This document shows positions 30,383 to 33,056 of a DNA stretch of 33,056 nucleotides, in pieces. A program made the position numbers and the translations under genes. This DNA is from an uncultured Acidimicrobiales bacterium (GTDB lineage: Bacteria > Actinomycetota > Acidimicrobiia > Acidimicrobiales > SHLQ01), in the NCBI GenBank assembly GCA_938023735.1, contig CALJDK010000025.1, positions 1 to 33,056 of the forward strand, given 5' to 3'. Below the pieces are notes generated by a model that saw only the letters and a list, made by a program, of their open reading frames with translations, was not told the DNA's origin and did not search any database. The stretch's first letter is position 1; the number at the start of each line of letters is the position of its first letter.

Positions 30383-33056
30383 ATGCCAACCCCTTCCCGT
30401 CCCTCGAAATCCGCTGCTTCATCGCGGGCTTTTCTCGCTCCTCAAAACCGAACAGCGGCGGTTGGTCTCGGCTTAGTCGTCAGTCTGCTTCTCGGGCTCC
30501 TCACCCTTTCGCCGGTTCAGGCGCAGCCGGTCGTCCAAGTTGGTCCGGGCGACTTCAATGACGAGTTCGTAGGTGGCGGCGTCAATCGAGCGGCGGCAGC
30601 CGACTGGCTCTCGGATGGGCGTGTGCTTCTCCTCGAACAAACCGGACGGGTGGTCATCATCAATCCGGCCGACAACAGCGTCACCCCGTGGTTGCAGCTC
30701 AACGACCTCGACTCCGAAGCCGAGAATGGCTCACTCGATATCGTGATCGGCGCAAACGACACGGTGTACATCTACTACAAGGCCGCCTCGGACGGTCGGC
30801 TCCGTATTGGACGCTTCCCGTTCACCGGGTCGGGTAACGACCTCAACGCCCAGACGGTGATCTGGTCGAACCCCGGTCCGCTCCACAGCGCATTCGGCGG
30901 CTCCAACCACATTGGCGGTTCGCTCAACATCGGGCCCGACAACAAGCTCTATCTCGCAATCGGCGACGGCTTCAACGCCCCCAATAGCCAAGGCCTCGAC
31001 ACGGTGTTCGGCAAGGTGCTCCGCATCAACCTCGACGGGTCTGTGCCTTCCGACAACCCGTTCTTCGATGGCGATGGTCCCAACGTCGACGAGATCTGGG
31101 CGCTCGGCCTTCGGAACCCGTGGAAAGCAACCTTCGACGAAGTGACGGGGCGTTACTGGGTCGGCGAGGTCGGCGGGAACGACGCAACGACGGCGTACGA
31201 AGAAGTCAACCTCGTCACTGCCGGAAGCAACTACGGCTGGCCGCTCTGCGAGGGCCCGCTCACCGGGCCAAAGAACGGCCCCGACTGCCCGGCCAACGTC
31301 ACTCCCCCGGTTCACTTCTACGCCCATGATCTCGACGGTGGCTGCTGCTTCAACGCGTCGATAACCGGCGGACCAGTGATTCGAGGAATCGCTGCAATCG
31401 AGGGCGACTACGTGTACGCCGACTTCGCCCGAGGCGACATCACCCTGGTGGAACTGAACGGCGGCACCACGAGCCAGGGCACAATACTGCTACGAGACAC
31501 CGACAGCTTCATCCCGTGGATCGACCAGGGGCCCGATGGACACCTGTACTACATCACCTTCTCCTTCGAAGGTTCCTTCGGTGAGCTACGACGCCTCCGC
31601 TACACCGGCGAAATCGGAAACCGAGCGCCGACGGTTCGATCAACGGTCGCCGACCCCGCCAGCGGCCGGGCACCACTAACGGTGTCGTTCTCGGCCGACG
31701 CAAGCGACCCCGACGGTTCGGCACTCACCTACGACTGGGACTTCGGCGACGGAACTCGCTCGAACCGGCGCGCACCTCGCCACATCTACACTGAGCCTGG
31801 TTCCTACACCGCGCGACTCACCGTGAGCGACGGTCAGCTCACCGCATCGTCAGCTGCGATTCCCATCCAAGTCGGCGAAGCACCGAAAGTGCGGATCAGG
31901 GTTCCCGCTGATGCCGACAACTTCCAAGCCGGAGACTCGATGAGGTTCCGGGCCATCGCTAGCGACGCCGACGGCGAACTCGATCCGTCAAGCTATCGCT
32001 GGTCGATCCTGTTCGATCACGACGATCATCAGCATCCGGTTTCCACCGCCGAAGGAAAAACCTCTTTAGTTCTCGACGTGCCCCGCGTTGGTCATCCATT
32101 CGAAGGCGACACCGGCTTCACGATCTCGGTAACCGTCACCGACTCCGACGGTCTCAGCACCACCGCTACGCGAACAATCAAGCCCCGGAAGATTTCGGTC
32201 GATATCGGCTCAAACCTCGAGGGCGGACTCGTCGCCGTCGACGGTATTGCGCACTCCACTCCATTCCGCATCGATACCGTGCCGGCCTTTAAACACACCC
32301 TTTCGATACCGGCAAAGGCCACGGTCGACGGCAAGCGCACGATTTTTGAGGGTTGGGCCGATTCCAAGGATCGATTCCGGATCATCAGCGCAACCGGTGG
32401 CGCCTCGTACACGGCGCTTCTCAACTCGGCCGATGTCGAACGCGACGCTGACAGTCTGGTTGCCCAGTACGAGTTTGCCGCCACGCCCGAACAGCAATCC
32501 TCGGGCGTTCTTGCCGACTCCTCTGAGAGCGGACAATCCCTCCCCCTGCAAGTGCGCAACCAGGCGAAGGTGGAGTTCGGCGACGACTCCGTTGAGTTCG
32601 CCGGCACCTCGGCCATAAGCACCAAGGCCGCAAAGAAGATCACCCGGGCAATCGCGAAATCCGATGCCTTCACCTTCGAAACCTGGATTGACCCCGAGGG
32701 CACAAAGCCGGGAGTCAGTCAGCTCATCACCCTCGAGAAGAACAAGAAGTCGGTTACCGCCAGCCTCGGAATCCAACGGTTCAAGTCAGGGCAGGTTCGT
32801 TTCACAATCGCCAGCTCCACCACCGACACCAAGCGGCGTGGAACAACGGTCAAATCCTCCGACGTCTCCCTTGTCGCCGGCCAACTCAACCATGTGGTGG
32901 TTGCCCGAACCACCTCTGGAGTTATCCGTCTCTTTGTGAACGGCGAGATCGTCGACGACTGGCGGATTACCGGCGACATTCGACGAGCGGAGAAACACAA
33001 GCTGGTCGTTGGGGCTCGCGCCGCAGGTGGAAACGCCTACACCGGCGAGATGCACC
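30383..33056 (+). CDS. Secreted PQQ-dependent sugar dehydrogenase-like protein with PKD and LamG-like modules (open at right edge)
   Basis: At least 891 residues from the ATG at 30383, with no stop before the window ends. A Sec signal peptide is visible (TAAVGLGLVVSLLLGLLTLSPVQAQ, cleavage near residue 50). Residues 55-405 form the six-bladed propeller of soluble aldose sugar/sorbosone dehydrogenases. It has GSNHIGGSLNIGPDNKLYLAIGDG with the catalytic His (about 173), GLRNPWKATFD, VGEVGGND and NYGWPLCEG. A PKD domain follows at about 413-497 (FSADASDPDGSALTYDWDFGDG), then another Ig-like region and a LamG/concanavalin-like segment from about 735 (DAFTFETWIDPEG, LFVNGEIVDDW). It would oxidise extracellular or surface glycans. 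It starts 20 bases after malQ but the pathway link is unclear. Confidence 0.88.
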   Translation, partial: MPTPSRPSKSAASSRAFLAPQNRTAAVGLGLVVSLLLGLLTLSPVQAQPVVQVGPGDFNDEFVGGGVNRAAAADWLSDGRVLLLEQTGRVVIINPADNSVTPWLQLNDLDSEAENGSLDIVIGANDTVYIYYKAASDGRLRIGRFPFTGSGNDLNAQTVIWSNPGPLHSAFGGSNHIGGSLNIGPDNKLYLAIGDGFNAPNSQGLDTVFGKVLRINLDGSVPSDNPFFDGDGPNVDEIWALGLRNPWKATFDEVTGRYWVGEVGGNDATTAYEEVNLVTAGSNYGWPLCEGPLTGPKNGPDCPANVTPPVHFYAHDLDGGCCFNASITGGPVIRGIAAIEGDYVYADFARGDITLVELNGGTTSQGTILLRDTDSFIPWIDQGPDGHLYYITFSFEGSFGELRRLRYTGEIGNRAPTVRSTVADPASGRAPLTVSFSADASDPDGSALTYDWDFGDGTRSNRRAPRHIYTEPGSYTARLTVSDGQLTASSAAIPIQVGEAPKVRIRVPADADNFQAGDSMRFRAIASDADGELDPSSYRWSILFDHDDHQHPVSTAEGKTSLVLDVPRVGHPFEGDTGFTISVTVTDSDGLSTTATRTIKPRKISVDIGSNLEGGLVAVDGIAHSTPFRIDTVPAFKHTLSIPAKATVDGKRTIFEGWADSKDRFRIISATGGASYTALLNSADVERDADSLVAQYEFAATPEQQSSGVLADSSESGQSLPLQVRNQAKVEFGDDSVEFAGTSAISTKAAKKITRAIAKSDAFTFETWIDPEGTKPGVSQLITLEKNKKSVTASLGIQRFKSGQVRFTIASSTTDTKRRGTTVKSSDVSLVAGQLNHVVVARTTSGVIRLFVNGEIVDDWRITGDIRRAEKHKLVVGARAAGGNAYTGEMH

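Overview
The window reads as an actinobacterial chromosome, most likely of the class Acidimicrobiia. It is GC-rich with mostly C/G third codon positions. It uses many GTG/TTG starts and carries a membrane protein opening with the GWWxASDGRxYPPE signature that I associate with that class. It also has a GlgP/GlgX/GlgA/GlgC/GlgB/MalQ glycogen gene set. The class assignment is an inference; no rRNA is present.

Layout. (1) 1-480: the 3' end of an IS256/mutator-type transposase with its right terminal repeat, a strong hairpin terminator, and tRNA-Val(GAC). (2) 530-15220, nearly all on the minus strand: an exopolysaccharide or surface-glycan cluster. In transcription order it holds a GT4 glycosyltransferase, an acyltransferase-3 joined to a degenerate GH5-like domain, [a divergent hexapeptide N-acetyltransferase on the plus strand], a membrane-anchored protein of unknown function, a Gfo/Idh/MocA dehydrogenase with a C-terminal extension, a DegT/DnrJ/EryC1 aminotransferase, a Wzz-like chain-length protein, a Wzy/WaaL-like membrane domain fused to a polyprenyl-phosphate sugar-1-phosphate transferase, a FemAB-like acyltransferase and a GNAT-like protein. 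(3) 15387-17596, plus strand: a sugar N-formyltransferase translationally coupled to a NodB-type deacetylase-like protein. (4) 17620-19058: two small membrane proteins around tRNA-Cys(GCA). (5) 19258-30362: the glycogen/alpha-glucan cluster glgP-glgX-glgA, convergent glgC, divergent glgB-malQ. (6) 30383 to the end: a secreted PQQ-type sugar dehydrogenase with PKD and LamG-like modules, open at the window edge.

How the genes fit together. The dehydrogenase, aminotransferase and acetyltransferase are the three enzyme classes that convert UDP-GlcNAc-uronate to UDP-2,3-diacetamido-uronate (Wbp/Wlb pathway). The fused Wzy/PGT protein and the Wzz-like protein would start and polymerise the repeat unit on undecaprenyl phosphate. 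The GT, formyltransferase, O-acyltransferase and deacetylase would decorate it. No flippase is visible in the window.

The most unusual signals are: (a) an exact 9-mer TTGGGGGGA (TCCCCCCAA on the minus strand), with weaker variants, placed repeatedly at gene starts of the polysaccharide cluster only; (b) a small unrecognised repeat module shared by the C-termini of two adjacent proteins (6916-8583 and 8656-9837); (c) the Wzy-like/PGT fusion; (d) the acyltransferase/GH5-like fusion, whose catalytic Asn-Glu pair appears lost; and (e) three consecutive perfect hairpins between the convergent glgA and glgC.
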